Assembly: GCA_012517065.1 (NCBI GenBank) | Contig: JAAYVR010000211.1 | Location: 1-46,956, forward strand | Reading direction: 5' to 3' | Length of the DNA: 46,956 nt | From: Verrucomicrobiota bacterium | GTDB lineage: Bacteria; Verrucomicrobiota; Verrucomicrobiia; Limisphaerales; J093 | In this document: positions 25,929 through 34,829 of the stretch, piece by piece | How the letters are laid out: each line of letters begins with the position of its first letter | How positions within the stretch are numbered: the stretch's first letter is position 1 | Notes under the pieces: model-generated | The model's database searches: none | Told to the model about the DNA's origin: nothing | The model's input: the letters and a program-made list of their open reading frames with translations, nothing else | Translations under genes and position numbers: made by a program

Positions 25929-26216
25929 ATGGAGTTTGATTGGTCAAATCCGCCCTTTGAATTGCACAGCTCTTTGACTCAACGCGACATCGAAGAGTCG
26001 TTCGAAGACCCTTTCGCAGTCCGATTAATGCCAGATTCAAGCCGGTTTTCGGTCCAAGCACGATTCTTTAACTTGGGCAGATCAGCTTCCGGAATGGGCA
26101 TAATCAGCCTCTACCGTACCAACGGCAAGCTTATCAGGGTCATATTCGCCCGACCTTTCGTCCCGGAAGAACAGTTCTTTTATCAGCGCAAGGTAAACCA
26201 AATGTTGGCCCAGTAA
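25929..26216 (+). CDS. BrnT-like toxin of a type II toxin-antitoxin pair
   Basis: 95 residues. The pattern MEFDWSNPP...IEESFEDPFAVRL...QARFFNLGRSASGMGIISLYRTNGKLIRVIFARPFVPEE follows the BrnT layout (E-F-x-W start, F-x-D-P after the first helix, R-x-x-x-I-G-x-S strand, I-R-I-I-S-A-R-x-A-x-x-x-E end). BrnT is a RelE-fold ribonuclease neutralised by a partner with a DNA-binding domain. Here the usual K-H-G after the first strand is changed (E-L-H-S-S) and the final S-A-R is F-A-R, so activity is not assured. It is the first gene of the pair, as in brnTA. Start ATG at 25929; no clear Shine-Dalgarno. Confidence 0.75.
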   Translation: MEFDWSNPPFELHSSLTQRDIEESFEDPFAVRLMPDSSRFSVQARFFNLGRSASGMGIISLYRTNGKLIRVIFARPFVPEEQFFYQRKVNQMLAQ

Positions 26217-26280
26217 TTGCATGCAGTAAGCAAGCAAAACGACCCGGTTCCTGTGCGACCACAGCGGCCGGGCAGAAGTT

Positions 26281-26565
26281 ATGACCTTGGTATCTCGATG
26301 GGAAGACGTGCCGCTGTTCGACGACGAAACAGCCGAGGCAGCCTTTTGGTCTGATGCCCGCTTGGACCTACGCCTCATGGAAGCTTCGGTCGCCGCCAGC
26401 TCCGATTCAACAGAATCCGTCACCATCACGCTGCGGATAGACCCGCGCATGCTGGCCAAGATCAAACGGTTGGCACGAATGCGTTACCTGAACTACCAAA
26501 GCATGATCAAACAGTGGCTAAGCGAAAGGCTTGAACAGGAAATGCGTGATCGATCACAGATCTGA
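26281..26565 (+). CDS. CopG/BrnA-like antitoxin
   Basis: 94 residues. The first part (VPLFDDETAEAAFWSDAR) matches the E-x-A-E-F-W toxin-contact segment of the CopG-type antitoxin family (PF12441-like). The second part, VTITLRIDPRMLAKIKRLA followed by RYLNYQSMIKQWLSERL, is a ribbon-helix-helix DNA-binding fold, in which T-I-T-L-R would form the operator-contacting strand. It lies 64 bases after the toxin gene, a wider gap than the overlapping or abutting genes usual in such pairs; a separate start signal was not recognised. The antitoxin probably represses the pair's promoter, as known for BrnA and CopG families. Confidence 0.85.
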   Translation: MTLVSRWEDVPLFDDETAEAAFWSDARLDLRLMEASVAASSDSTESVTITLRIDPRMLAKIKRLARMRYLNYQSMIKQWLSERLEQEMRDRSQI

Positions 26566-26597
26566 CCACCGCCCGGTCATTGCACAACACGCATGAT

Positions 26598-27326
26598 ATG
26601 AAATACTTAAACGGACAATCAGAAAACTATAAGACAACGGCGGCATCGCAATCCCAGCCTCTTGCTGGATTCACCCTTATCGAAGTCCTTACCGTAATCT
26701 CGATAATCGCCCTCCTCGCTGCCATAGGCGCCGGCATGAGCGGCATCGCAAGCTGGAAAGCCAAAGAAGCCAACCTCACTGCCGAACGCGACAAATTGGT
26801 CACGGCCATCGAAACTTACCGAGCCGACTTTAACCAGTATCCACCAGACAACGCAAAGAAAGATGCTTCATACACCCCGGCGATAAACCCTTTGTACTAT
26901 GAATTGATCGGCACTTTGTCGTCCAACAAAGGAGCAGTGTACCACACTTCAGATAGGGAGGAAACTGTCACAACCGACGAAATCAAAGCGGCCTTTGGAA
27001 TCGGCGGATTCCTGAACGCAGCCGAACCGCCGGCCGTTCCGAAAAACTACCTGCCAAATCTCAAGGCAAAACAACGCAGAGAAATCACCCTCCCAAATGC
27101 AAAAGACATCGAGCTATTGGCCGCTCCGGTGGATTGGCCGGTCAAGTATGCCAAAGAAGCTCCCTTGGCCGGAAAACTGGCCTCAACCGCGCCCCAAACA
27201 CAACTCCAGATCAACCCATGGCATTACGTCTCCTCGAACCCAACCAATAACGTGAACGGATTCGATCTCTGGGTCCAAGTCGTTTACCGCGGCCAAAGAA
27301 AACTGATTGCCAACTGGAAGGAGTAA
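26598..27326 (+). CDS. GspG-like pseudopilin (first of the cassette)
   Basis: 242 residues from the ATG at 26598; a TTG at 26580 is possible. A 24-residue leader ends LAG, then FTLIEVLTVISIIALLAAIGAG with Glu at +5, the class III signal processed by prepilin peptidase. The helix continues into KAKEANLTAERDKLVTAIETYRADFNQYPPDN, a G-type major pseudopilin layout with a YPP after the first strand. The C-terminal part has no DPWGNPY; it ends with DLWVQVVYRGQRKLIANW. Length is larger than ordinary GspG (~140). It is 32 bases after the antitoxin gene and begins a co-directional run of seven genes. Confidence 0.88.
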   Translation: MKYLNGQSENYKTTAASQSQPLAGFTLIEVLTVISIIALLAAIGAGMSGIASWKAKEANLTAERDKLVTAIETYRADFNQYPPDNAKKDASYTPAINPLYYELIGTLSSNKGAVYHTSDREETVTTDEIKAAFGIGGFLNAAEPPAVPKNYLPNLKAKQRREITLPNAKDIELLAAPVDWPVKYAKEAPLAGKLASTAPQTQLQINPWHYVSSNPTNNVNGFDLWVQVVYRGQRKLIANWKE

Positions 27327-27421
27327 GGCTTTGCTTATGCAAAAGTCTCGTCACGCTCGTTCGCTACCGCTACGCCGATGGGTTTCGTCGCGCCGAAAGG
27401 TCCCGATCCGCGTCCGGGCCA

Positions 27422-27440
27422 GCTCGCGCTTGCCGCGAGC
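27422..27440 (+). other. Short hairpin in the spacer between the two G-like genes
   Basis: GCTCGCG (27422-27428) and CGCGAGC (27434-27440) form a 7-base-pair stem with a 5-base loop in the 196-base gap. No T run follows. It could separate expression of the first G-like gene from the rest, but this is speculative. Confidence 0.4.
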
Positions 27441-27522
27441 GGGTTGCCAGACTGAATTTGTCATGGAAAGATTGCTTGTTTCGACAGATACAGACCAAAA
27501 TTCCACCCACCCGACTGCCACT

Positions 27523-28392
27523 ATGAAAAAAATGCTCGTGATCAATCGTCGCTTGCCGCGCGGCTTCACATTGATCGAATTGTTGACTGTAATCGCCATC
27601 ATAGGCGTTCTGGCGTCACTTACTTTGCCTGCAATCAGCAAAGCAAAGGAAAAGGCCCAAATCGCAATCGCAAAAAAAGATATTCAAGTCCTTGTCGGGG
27701 CAATCAACTCATACAACGCAACCTACAACCGCATGCCAGCTTCAAAACAAGCCCAGGCGGCTATCGATGACAATTGCCCTGACTTTACCTTTGGCACGGT
27801 TTTGCGCACGGGCGCAACCACGCCGCTTCTCGATCGCCGTGGGAACCCACTTCCGTTGATCCAAAACCTCGGCATCAACAGAAACGAGAACAACGGCGAG
27901 CTCGTCGCAATCCTGCGCGATCTCGAACGGTTTCGAGACGGCAACCCAACCGTGAATCCCAACCACTCACTGAACCCAAACAAACAGGATTTCCTCGACT
28001 TCAAAGAGGTTGATTACCAGCGGCCCCCTGGAGCTGGCCCGGCCCTCTATAAGCCCGGCGGTATCGGACCGGACGGCGTTCTTCGGGATCCATGGGGCAA
28101 CCCTTACATTGTTACCTTGGACCTGAACTACGACAACCACACCCGAGACGCATACTATAGAATGGAGGCTGTCTCACTAATGAGTGGCGACATGGGTTTC
28201 AATGGCCTGCGACGCGCCAGCCCGGTAGGCCCGGGCGACAAAACGCCAAACCGATTCGAGGCCAACTCGACCGTCATGGTGTGGTCATTCGGACCCGACG
28301 GAATGATTGGAAAACGCGACGGTGCAGGTTACAATGTCATGGCCAGAGCCAACGAGGGCTTCAACAAAGACAACGTCCTTAGCTGGAAGTAA
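27523..28392 (+). CDS. GspG-like major pseudopilin
   Basis: 289 residues from the ATG at 27523; the frame is open further upstream, but the earlier Met residues give an unlikely long leader. Leader MKKMLVINRRLPRG is cleaved before FTLIELLTVIAIIGVLASLTLPAI, followed by the polar helix SKAKEKAQIAIAKKDIQVLVGAINSYNATYNRMP. Near residue 190 the family's DPWGNPYIVTLDLNYDN appears, the calcium-loop signature of GspG. It is roughly twice the length of classical GspG owing to inserts between the helix and that signature. The gene precedes the H-like gene by 22 bases. Confidence 0.9.
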   Translation: MKKMLVINRRLPRGFTLIELLTVIAIIGVLASLTLPAISKAKEKAQIAIAKKDIQVLVGAINSYNATYNRMPASKQAQAAIDDNCPDFTFGTVLRTGATTPLLDRRGNPLPLIQNLGINRNENNGELVAILRDLERFRDGNPTVNPNHSLNPNKQDFLDFKEVDYQRPPGAGPALYKPGGIGPDGVLRDPWGNPYIVTLDLNYDNHTRDAYYRMEAVSLMSGDMGFNGLRRASPVGPGDKTPNRFEANSTVMVWSFGPDGMIGKRDGAGYNVMARANEGFNKDNVLSWK

Positions 28393-28414
28393 AGTAGCAC
28401 ATTAGGAGATGCTC

Positions 28415-29263
28415 ATGGCACCTCGACACAAAATCCGACCGCGCGCGCCTTGCCCGGCCTCGAAAGCGTTCACGTTGCTCGAGTTATTGGTTGTGGTTGG
28501 CGTCATCGCACTTCTCGCGGCCACCAGTGTGCCCGCGATCCGGAGCATCTCCAGAACCAACATCGTCGCTTCTGGCAACCGCCAAATGCTCGATGATCTC
28601 GCCTATGCACGGCAGCTTGCAATAAGCGGACGTAGAACGGTGTATGTTGTATTCGTGCCCCCCACAATGCGATTTCATTTCGATACCGTTCGCAAAGAAG
28701 TTAGAAATGCCGCCCAACAACGGCAGATTCTTCGCCAAATGACAAACCTTGTCACCGGCCAGTACACAGCTTATGCACTCTTTTCCCGCAGAACTGTGGG
28801 TGACCAGCCAGGCCGCCAAAACCCGCGCTACCTCACCCCGTGGAAATATCTGCCCGACGGCATATTCGTCGCAACCAACAAGTTCATCGACCTCGGAGAT
28901 GAATGGGTCAAAGAAGTGGATAAGCGTTACTCGAAACAGTACACCAACCGGCCTTTGCCCTACGCTTACTTCCCTTTCCCCACCGCTACCAGCCCAGAAC
29001 TCCGAATGCCTTACATCGCTTTTGACCCGGCAGGCAGAGTCTTCTACGAAGAACGCAAATACCCGGCGGGTAAGGATCAGCAGGACGCGTGGATTACTCT
29101 CTCGCGCGGAAGCATATTCTATCCCAAGAACGCCCAGACAAGATGGGCATTCGACCTGTCATCGCCCCCAGATGTCGTCGAAACGCCCAAAGGCAACCGC
29201 ACCGATATCCGCGTCAATTGGCTCACCGGCCGAGCTCAAGCCGAGGAGGCGAAGCTGAAATGA
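28415..29263 (+). CDS. GspH-like minor pseudopilin (Verru_Chthon D-like)
   Basis: 282 residues from the ATG at 28415, with AGGAG six bases upstream; the ATG at 28409 is too close to it. The 18-residue leader ends PASKA, followed by FTLLELLVVVGVIALLAATSVPAI with Glu at +5. The body has the beta-rich pattern of GspH, including ARQLAISGRRTVYVVFVP, the typical A-R-x-x-A-x-x-x-x-x-x-V-x-V strand after the helix, and FDPAGRVFYEE. Minor pseudopilin H-type proteins couple the major pilus to its tip in type II secretion. The final ATGA overlaps the next start, indicating translational coupling. Confidence 0.88.
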   Translation: MAPRHKIRPRAPCPASKAFTLLELLVVVGVIALLAATSVPAIRSISRTNIVASGNRQMLDDLAYARQLAISGRRTVYVVFVPPTMRFHFDTVRKEVRNAAQQRQILRQMTNLVTGQYTAYALFSRRTVGDQPGRQNPRYLTPWKYLPDGIFVATNKFIDLGDEWVKEVDKRYSKQYTNRPLPYAYFPFPTATSPELRMPYIAFDPAGRVFYEERKYPAGKDQQDAWITLSRGSIFYPKNAQTRWAFDLSSPPDVVETPKGNRTDIRVNWLTGRAQAEEAKLK

Positions 29264-30183
29264 AAACAGCCAAAGTCCATCAAAAGCGCCCATCAGCCCA
29301 ACCGCCACGTGAGCGCTGGACTTCCACTCCCCAACATGCTGACAAGAGCCTTTGCACCAGACCCAGCGGACTCCAGGTGTCGGCAATGGCCCTGCCCAAC
29401 TCCGCCTTTACCATGGTCGAAATCGCCATCTGCATCGCTATTATTGCGTTCGCTTTGGTGGCAATAATTGGAGTTCTGCCAACCGGTCTCCAGGTCCAGA
29501 AACAAAACCGCGAGGATACTATTATCCAGCAGGAAGGCGCGTTCTGGATCGAAGCCATCCGGAGCGGCGCGCAGGGCCTCGATTACCTGACCAACCTGGT
29601 CGATGTCATACACACGGAAACGTTTTCTCAGGTCCTAGGACAACCCGGCGGCACACTGACCATGGCCGACGCGACCTATGGCCAAGGTTTCAGAAACGGA
29701 CGCGATATCGTGGGACTCTTAAGCCTGCCGAAGTTATTGTTCTACACAAACGAACGCGGCCAGTCGATGCTGTTCAAGTCCCGCTCGACTTTCGCCTTTG
29801 TCCGTGCAATTGCCGGCTCGGCTATCGAAAAAGTGCCAAAGAATGACTTCGCTTTTGCCTATCGCATTACGACGGAACTCGTGCCGTTCAGTCCACTGGC
29901 GGGCTTCAATACGAATTTCAATGTGCCAAATCTTCCGCCAGCAGAATGGGAGGCCAGATCCAACGCGTTCCTCAGAGCAACCTTGCTCCGCCAAAACGCT
30001 TACGAACTCAAGGTGACCTTCGCATGGCCGGTTTACCAATCCAGAACCGGCGTCCGCGTCGGTAACAACCGGAAAACATTCCGAACCCTTGTCGGCGGCG
30101 CTCTATGGCGAACAAATGTTAATTACTTGCAACAGCGCGAACTGTTTTTCATCCAACCTTCACAATTCACAGTCGGCCAATGA
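29260..30183 (+). CDS. GspI-like minor pseudopilin (Verru_Chthon B-like)
   Basis: 307 residues from the ATG at 29260, which overlaps the TGA of the preceding gene; GAGGAG lies about 11 bases upstream. A long 49-residue leader ends NSA, then FTMVEIAICIAIIAFALVAIIGVLPTGLQ with Glu at +5. The phrase A-L-V-A-I-x-G-x-L-P-x-G-L-Q followed by NREDTIIQQEGAFWIEAIRS matches the Verrucomicrobia cassette family I know as Verru_Chthon B (TIGR02598). The I position of type II secretion (a tip subunit) fits by order. The stop overlaps the start of the J-like gene by ATGA. Confidence 0.86.
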   Translation: MKTAKVHQKRPSAQPPRERWTSTPQHADKSLCTRPSGLQVSAMALPNSAFTMVEIAICIAIIAFALVAIIGVLPTGLQVQKQNREDTIIQQEGAFWIEAIRSGAQGLDYLTNLVDVIHTETFSQVLGQPGGTLTMADATYGQGFRNGRDIVGLLSLPKLLFYTNERGQSMLFKSRSTFAFVRAIAGSAIEKVPKNDFAFAYRITTELVPFSPLAGFNTNFNVPNLPPAEWEARSNAFLRATLLRQNAYELKVTFAWPVYQSRTGVRVGNNRKTFRTLVGGALWRTNVNYLQQRELFFIQPSQFTVGQ

Positions 30184-31082
30184 ACACCCACCGCTGCCAT
30201 ACTTGCCCTCCTCACTGCCCAAGCCGCGCTTTCTCGCTGATGGAGCTGTTGCTGGCGGTGTCCATTTCCGTCGTCATAATAGGAGCGCTTTATACGGTTT
30301 TCCACCACACCCAGCGTGCTCTGCTGTCCAGCGTTACCCAGGTGGATGTCCTCGAGTCAGGACGGCAGGCAATGGATATTATCGCGCGCGACCTCTCGCA
30401 AATATCCGCTTCCGACATCGCGGGTGCCACCAACCTTCTTTGTTTCCAAAGCCCGGCGTATAAACCGCTCCAGCAGGCTCTGGTCGGCGGCGCAGTCCGT
30501 ACCAATATCCTCCACGAATTGTATTTTCTGTCCCGATTCAACAGGGATTGGACCCAAATAGGGTATCGCGTTTTGTTCGCCAGCAACGGCGTCGGAACTT
30601 TGGCCAGACTCTCCTATGCCACGAATTTCTATAATCGAAGACCGGATTCAAACATGCTGGCTCAAGTGGCGCGCATAGTCATCAACCAGGAGCCAACCAA
30701 CTATCTCACGCTCGCCGAGGGTGTGATTCATTTCCATGTCCAAGCCTATGATGACATGGGCCTGCTCATGTCCTGGGACACAACCAATCGGTTCACAAAC
30801 AAATGGATGTATCCACGATTGTTGCTGGGAACCAACGTGTTCCTCTGGAAAGACCGCGAGCCGACCGAAACACGGTTTGCTTTCCTTAGCAACGCACTGC
30901 CCGCCTACCTCGAACTTGAAGTCGGCATCCTCGAACCTCGAGCCCGTGACCAGTTCCAGGCTTTCGCTGCAGGGTCTGTCATGGCCGAACGCTTCATTTC
31001 AAACCGGGCCGGACAGGTTCACTTGTTCAGACAGCGAATTCCGCTGCGTGAATCTTCGCCTTTCTATACCAAACTTCCATGA
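30180..31082 (+). CDS. GspJ-like minor pseudopilin (Verru_Chthon C-like)
   Basis: 300 residues. The ATG at 30180 overlaps the TGA of the I-like gene. A Cys/His-rich 17-residue leader ends PSRA, then FSLMELLLAVSISVVIIGALYTVF with Glu at +5. The helix continues with ESGRQAMDIIARDLSQI, the typical J pattern (R-x-x-M-D-x-x-x-R-D-L). The rest is beta-rich, with VIHFHVQAYDD and a final basic RNRAGQVHLFRQRI segment. GspJ joins GspI and GspK in the pseudopilus tip. The stop overlaps the next start by ATGA. Confidence 0.86.
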   Translation: MNTHRCHTCPPHCPSRAFSLMELLLAVSISVVIIGALYTVFHHTQRALLSSVTQVDVLESGRQAMDIIARDLSQISASDIAGATNLLCFQSPAYKPLQQALVGGAVRTNILHELYFLSRFNRDWTQIGYRVLFASNGVGTLARLSYATNFYNRRPDSNMLAQVARIVINQEPTNYLTLAEGVIHFHVQAYDDMGLLMSWDTTNRFTNKWMYPRLLLGTNVFLWKDREPTETRFAFLSNALPAYLELEVGILEPRARDQFQAFAAGSVMAERFISNRAGQVHLFRQRIPLRESSPFYTKLP

Positions 31083-34000
31083 AGCATCAGTCCCAAAAAG
31101 GTGTCGCCCTTGTCATCACGCTTGTGATGCTGGCAGTGGTCACTTTGATGGCCATAACCTTCCTCGCCGTCAGCCGTCGCGAACGCGCTGCCGTAACAAT
31201 CGCCGATGACCAAACAGTGTCACGCTTGATGGCTGATGCCGCACTCGAGCGCGTCAAGGCTGAAATTGTTACCCGAATGATGGCCTCCGGCAGCCTCTTG
31301 ACATACGACTTCGCAGTCTCCACCAACTTCGTAAACACAAACGGGTTCAACCCAAGTCTCCCAACAGACACACCCAATATCACAAACGTCAACTACAACT
31401 ACCTCAATACCGGTGCGCCGCTCAAAGACGAAACCCACCGGCTCCGCAACATCGCAAACCTACAAATCGATCCGCGCCCGCCCGTCTATGTTCTCGAGGG
31501 CACCAATCTGGAGTTCAGATTCTACCTCGACCTGAACCGAAACGCGCGCTTCGAATCAAACGGCGTTTGCCCAATATTGGGTGATGACGGACGGCCCGTT
31601 TCACCATTCCAATCCGCCAACCTAACAGGCGACCCGGAATGGATCGGTGTCCTCGCTCAACCCGATGCCCCCCACTCAGCAACAAACCGTTTCGTCGGCC
31701 GTTATGCCTACATGGTTCTGCCCACTGGCAAAAGCCTGGACATAAACTTCATCCACAACAACACAAAGGCTGGCCCCTCAGATCGGCAAATGCGTTCCAT
31801 CGGTTACCTGCGGAACCAGGGCGTCGGCCCATGGGAACTCAACCTCGCCGCTTTCCTCCATGACCTAAACACAAATGTCTCCCGTGAATATGATTACCGC
31901 GGTTTCCGCACATTCGCCCGCAACACCGACTCTTTCGCCGATGCACTCGCCTTCCTCCGGTACCGATATGACGGTGACTACCGCAACCTTGCTCCGGCCA
32001 GAAACTGGTTTTACAACACAAACGGCTTCTCTGTCGCAAATTCACTTCGCTTCGATCTTGTTGACAGTTACACCGACGGACCGGTTTACAACGGCGTTTT
32101 GCCGCTGACATCCGACAACGACGATGTCACCACCCCGTGGGCCGGGAGCGATTCACCAAAGAGCTATTTCGAGTTCAACGATTTCTTCAACACAAACAAA
32201 GTCCCTGTCTCCTGGCTTGGCAACTTGCTGCTCGTACAAAACGGCCTTTCCACCTACAACCGATACACTTTCTATCGGCTCCTGTCACAGTTGGGAACTG
32301 ACTCGCCGCCGCCAAGCCGCACCAAAATCAATTTGAATTACAACAATCTGCCCCCGTACAACTCCACAAATCTTGTGCCATGGACACCCTTGGCATTCTT
32401 CACCAACGTGGCAAACAGGCTGATAGAAGCGTCCCGTACCACCAATTTCGTGCTGTTCAGCACCGGCAGGATCGCCACAAACGCCTTCCTTGGAGAGCAT
32501 CTGATCCGGCCAGGCTTGCACGTCAACCGAATACAAATCTATCCTTTCAATGAGTATTCTCCTGCCCTCCATCGCCTTCTCCAGCTAGCGGTCAATCTTT
32601 ACGATGCCACCACAAACAATCCAGCTACCCCTTACCCACAATTGCCAACAGTCCTGAGACCGTTGTTCTCAGGCTCAGGCACCAACATCTACATCTCAGG
32701 ATATGAAGAGGTTACCGATGCGTCTTTGCTGGATCGAATGCGGCTCTATGATCTTAACATCCCCGAAGACCGCGCCCGACTCACCAACGATCCGCTCGCC
32801 GTCGTCTATAATATTCCGTTTCTCATAGGCGCAAAGAAAGGCTTCCCGAATTTCAACGAGTTCGCCCTCCAAAATGTTGCCCAGTTGACCCGTAAACTCG
32901 AAATCCGCAAGCCGTCCCCCGGCGCACGGCCAAATCAAACCAACATCTTGTATCAACTCACGCTGTCGAATCAGTTCGGCCTCGAATGCTGGAACTCATA
33001 TACCCAGGACTTTTCGCGTGCACTCAGGCTCAAAGCCGCCGGTGACCTGTTCGTAATGGTTTCAAACACACTCAGCCCCGGTTCAATCCTCCGCTACGTA
33101 TCAAATCATTACGAGACAAACATGTTTCTGCCCAACTGGCCGGCGCGTGAGTTCAAGGTGCCAATCCATCGCGGCCTTGTTGTTGCCAGCAACGAGGTTT
33201 ACAACCCGCTCAATAGCTCGCTCCAGTTCGCCGGCACCAACCTCAATTTCATCCCGGGCCTTGGCTTCTATGTCCCATACATCAACATCTATCTGACAAA
33301 CAGGTGCTACTATGCTCTCATCGACCAGAGCGTCGTTCCGAACCGAATCGTCGATTTCGTTTGTCTGGGAAACATGGGCACTGCATTGGACCTCACAAGA
33401 GAGCTCGCAGGACGCGCGCAATCGGTCTCAGTGGCAGGTGGTTTGGCCGAGCCAGCCAATCTTTGGGGCACAAATACGGCGGGCTTGCAAAACCAGGTTG
33501 AAATCTCGCTCGGTAACATCCCCGTAAGCTCGCAGCAATGGCGCAGTTTTAGCCAGGTCAGCGCCGAGGGGCGCGACAAAGAAAAGAGCATCGACAGATT
33601 ACGCCTGTTTTGCGGCCTTACGCCACTTGTGTACCAATCCGGTCGCGCTCTTGCCGAACTTAGCGCCGAGGTTGGCAACAAGCTCGCAATACAAGCCGGC
33701 TTCTCACCCACGCGCAAGATCTACCAAGACCTCTCATGGCAAGCCAACGATCCACTTGTCCACTACACACTTGGAGACTTGCTTGATCCGTTCAATCGGC
33801 CCGGCGATCCAAACCGCACAAATGCCATAAGATTCGCTATTCCGCCCGAAATCGCCCTCACAAACTCGAACCTCGGCATCCTCAACGAAAGATACAGGCC
33901 ATGGGGCGGCAACCCGAATCAATCCGTCGATCGTATAGCACGTGATTTGAGATTCAAAGACCCGCTCATCACTCAGTCGGATGATTGGCAATTCCCAACC

Positions 34001-34792
34001 AACAAATTCCCGAATATCGGATGGATCGGCCGTGTCCACAGAGGCACGCCATGGCAAACTGTCTATCTCAAGGCTGACATAGCCCCCACAAACGACTGGT
34101 TCCGGTGGGCGGGAAGTTATGGCACGCATCCAACCAACGACTGGAACATCGTCGAATGTTTCACAACCGCTTTGAACGACAATGCCGCGCGCGGACTTCT
34201 GGGTGTAAACCAGGCCAACCTCGCCGCCTGGTCAGCAGTCCTGAACGGCCTCATGATCGCCATTCCAACCAATGACGTTGGCGGCGTGCAATCAATCCTC
34301 ATCGGCCCCCACCCACCACCGCCAATCGCAACAAACCTTGTCCCGGATATCGTCGCCGGCATCAACCGAACCCGCACGATGGAAATCGCTCTTGACCCGG
34401 CTGGGCGTGGCGTGCCCTTGTTCCATAGGATGGGCCGGATTCTTGCCACACCCGAGCTGACGTTCGGAACAGTTACTGTCCCAAGTCCGTCGCCCGGCTT
34501 ATACCACAGGTGGATTCAGTACATGCCGCGCGACGAAGTGCTCGAGTGCATCCCGCAGCATATCCTCTCGCTTATTAAAGAAGATGAGCCTCGGTTCGTT
34601 GTATATGCTTTCGGTCAGGCGCTTCGTGAAGCGCCCAATTCTCTTTACCTCGGTTCCGGCACTTTCAACCGGCTGTGTACCAATTACCAGGTCACTGCCG
34701 AGTTCGTCAGCAAATCCGTCATACGCATAGAAGGAACACCACTCTCACCACGCGCAGTGGTCGAAAGTTACAACGAACTTGTTCCGGAATGA
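31079..34792 (+). CDS. Giant GspK-like protein (Verru_Chthon A-like)
   Basis: 1,237 residues. The start overlaps the J-like stop by ATGA. The N-terminus QKGVALVITLVMLAVVTLMAITFLAVSRRERAAV is a K-type pseudopilin signal: cleavage after Gly and no Glu at +5, as in GspK, followed by a long helix (LMADAALERVKAEIVTRMM). Classical GspK has ~330 residues; the remainder here is a very large Asn/Thr-rich body without a domain I recognise, with many TNTNG-like turns. In Verrucomicrobia such proteins are grouped as Verru_Chthon A (TIGR02600). As K caps the pseudopilus and contacts substrates in type II secretion, an enlarged K could be an adapter for the giant protease that follows after 37 bases. Confidence 0.82.
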   Translation: MKHQSQKGVALVITLVMLAVVTLMAITFLAVSRRERAAVTIADDQTVSRLMADAALERVKAEIVTRMMASGSLLTYDFAVSTNFVNTNGFNPSLPTDTPNITNVNYNYLNTGAPLKDETHRLRNIANLQIDPRPPVYVLEGTNLEFRFYLDLNRNARFESNGVCPILGDDGRPVSPFQSANLTGDPEWIGVLAQPDAPHSATNRFVGRYAYMVLPTGKSLDINFIHNNTKAGPSDRQMRSIGYLRNQGVGPWELNLAAFLHDLNTNVSREYDYRGFRTFARNTDSFADALAFLRYRYDGDYRNLAPARNWFYNTNGFSVANSLRFDLVDSYTDGPVYNGVLPLTSDNDDVTTPWAGSDSPKSYFEFNDFFNTNKVPVSWLGNLLLVQNGLSTYNRYTFYRLLSQLGTDSPPPSRTKINLNYNNLPPYNSTNLVPWTPLAFFTNVANRLIEASRTTNFVLFSTGRIATNAFLGEHLIRPGLHVNRIQIYPFNEYSPALHRLLQLAVNLYDATTNNPATPYPQLPTVLRPLFSGSGTNIYISGYEEVTDASLLDRMRLYDLNIPEDRARLTNDPLAVVYNIPFLIGAKKGFPNFNEFALQNVAQLTRKLEIRKPSPGARPNQTNILYQLTLSNQFGLECWNSYTQDFSRALRLKAAGDLFVMVSNTLSPGSILRYVSNHYETNMFLPNWPAREFKVPIHRGLVVASNEVYNPLNSSLQFAGTNLNFIPGLGFYVPYINIYLTNRCYYALIDQSVVPNRIVDFVCLGNMGTALDLTRELAGRAQSVSVAGGLAEPANLWGTNTAGLQNQVEISLGNIPVSSQQWRSFSQVSAEGRDKEKSIDRLRLFCGLTPLVYQSGRALAELSAEVGNKLAIQAGFSPTRKIYQDLSWQANDPLVHYTLGDLLDPFNRPGDPNRTNAIRFAIPPEIALTNSNLGILNERYRPWGGNPNQSVDRIARDLRFKDPLITQSDDWQFPTNKFPNIGWIGRVHRGTPWQTVYLKADIAPTNDWFRWAGSYGTHPTNDWNIVECFTTALNDNAARGLLGVNQANLAAWSAVLNGLMIAIPTNDVGGVQSILIGPHPPPPIATNLVPDIVAGINRTRTMEIALDPAGRGVPLFHRMGRILATPELTFGTVTVPSPSPGLYHRWIQYMPRDEVLECIPQHILSLIKEDEPRFVVYAFGQALREAPNSLYLGSGTFNRLCTNYQVTAEFVSKSVIRIEGTPLSPRAVVESYNELVPE

Positions 34793-34829
34793 CAACCACA
34801 AACTCCAGATTTTCCATCGCTCGCGGCCT

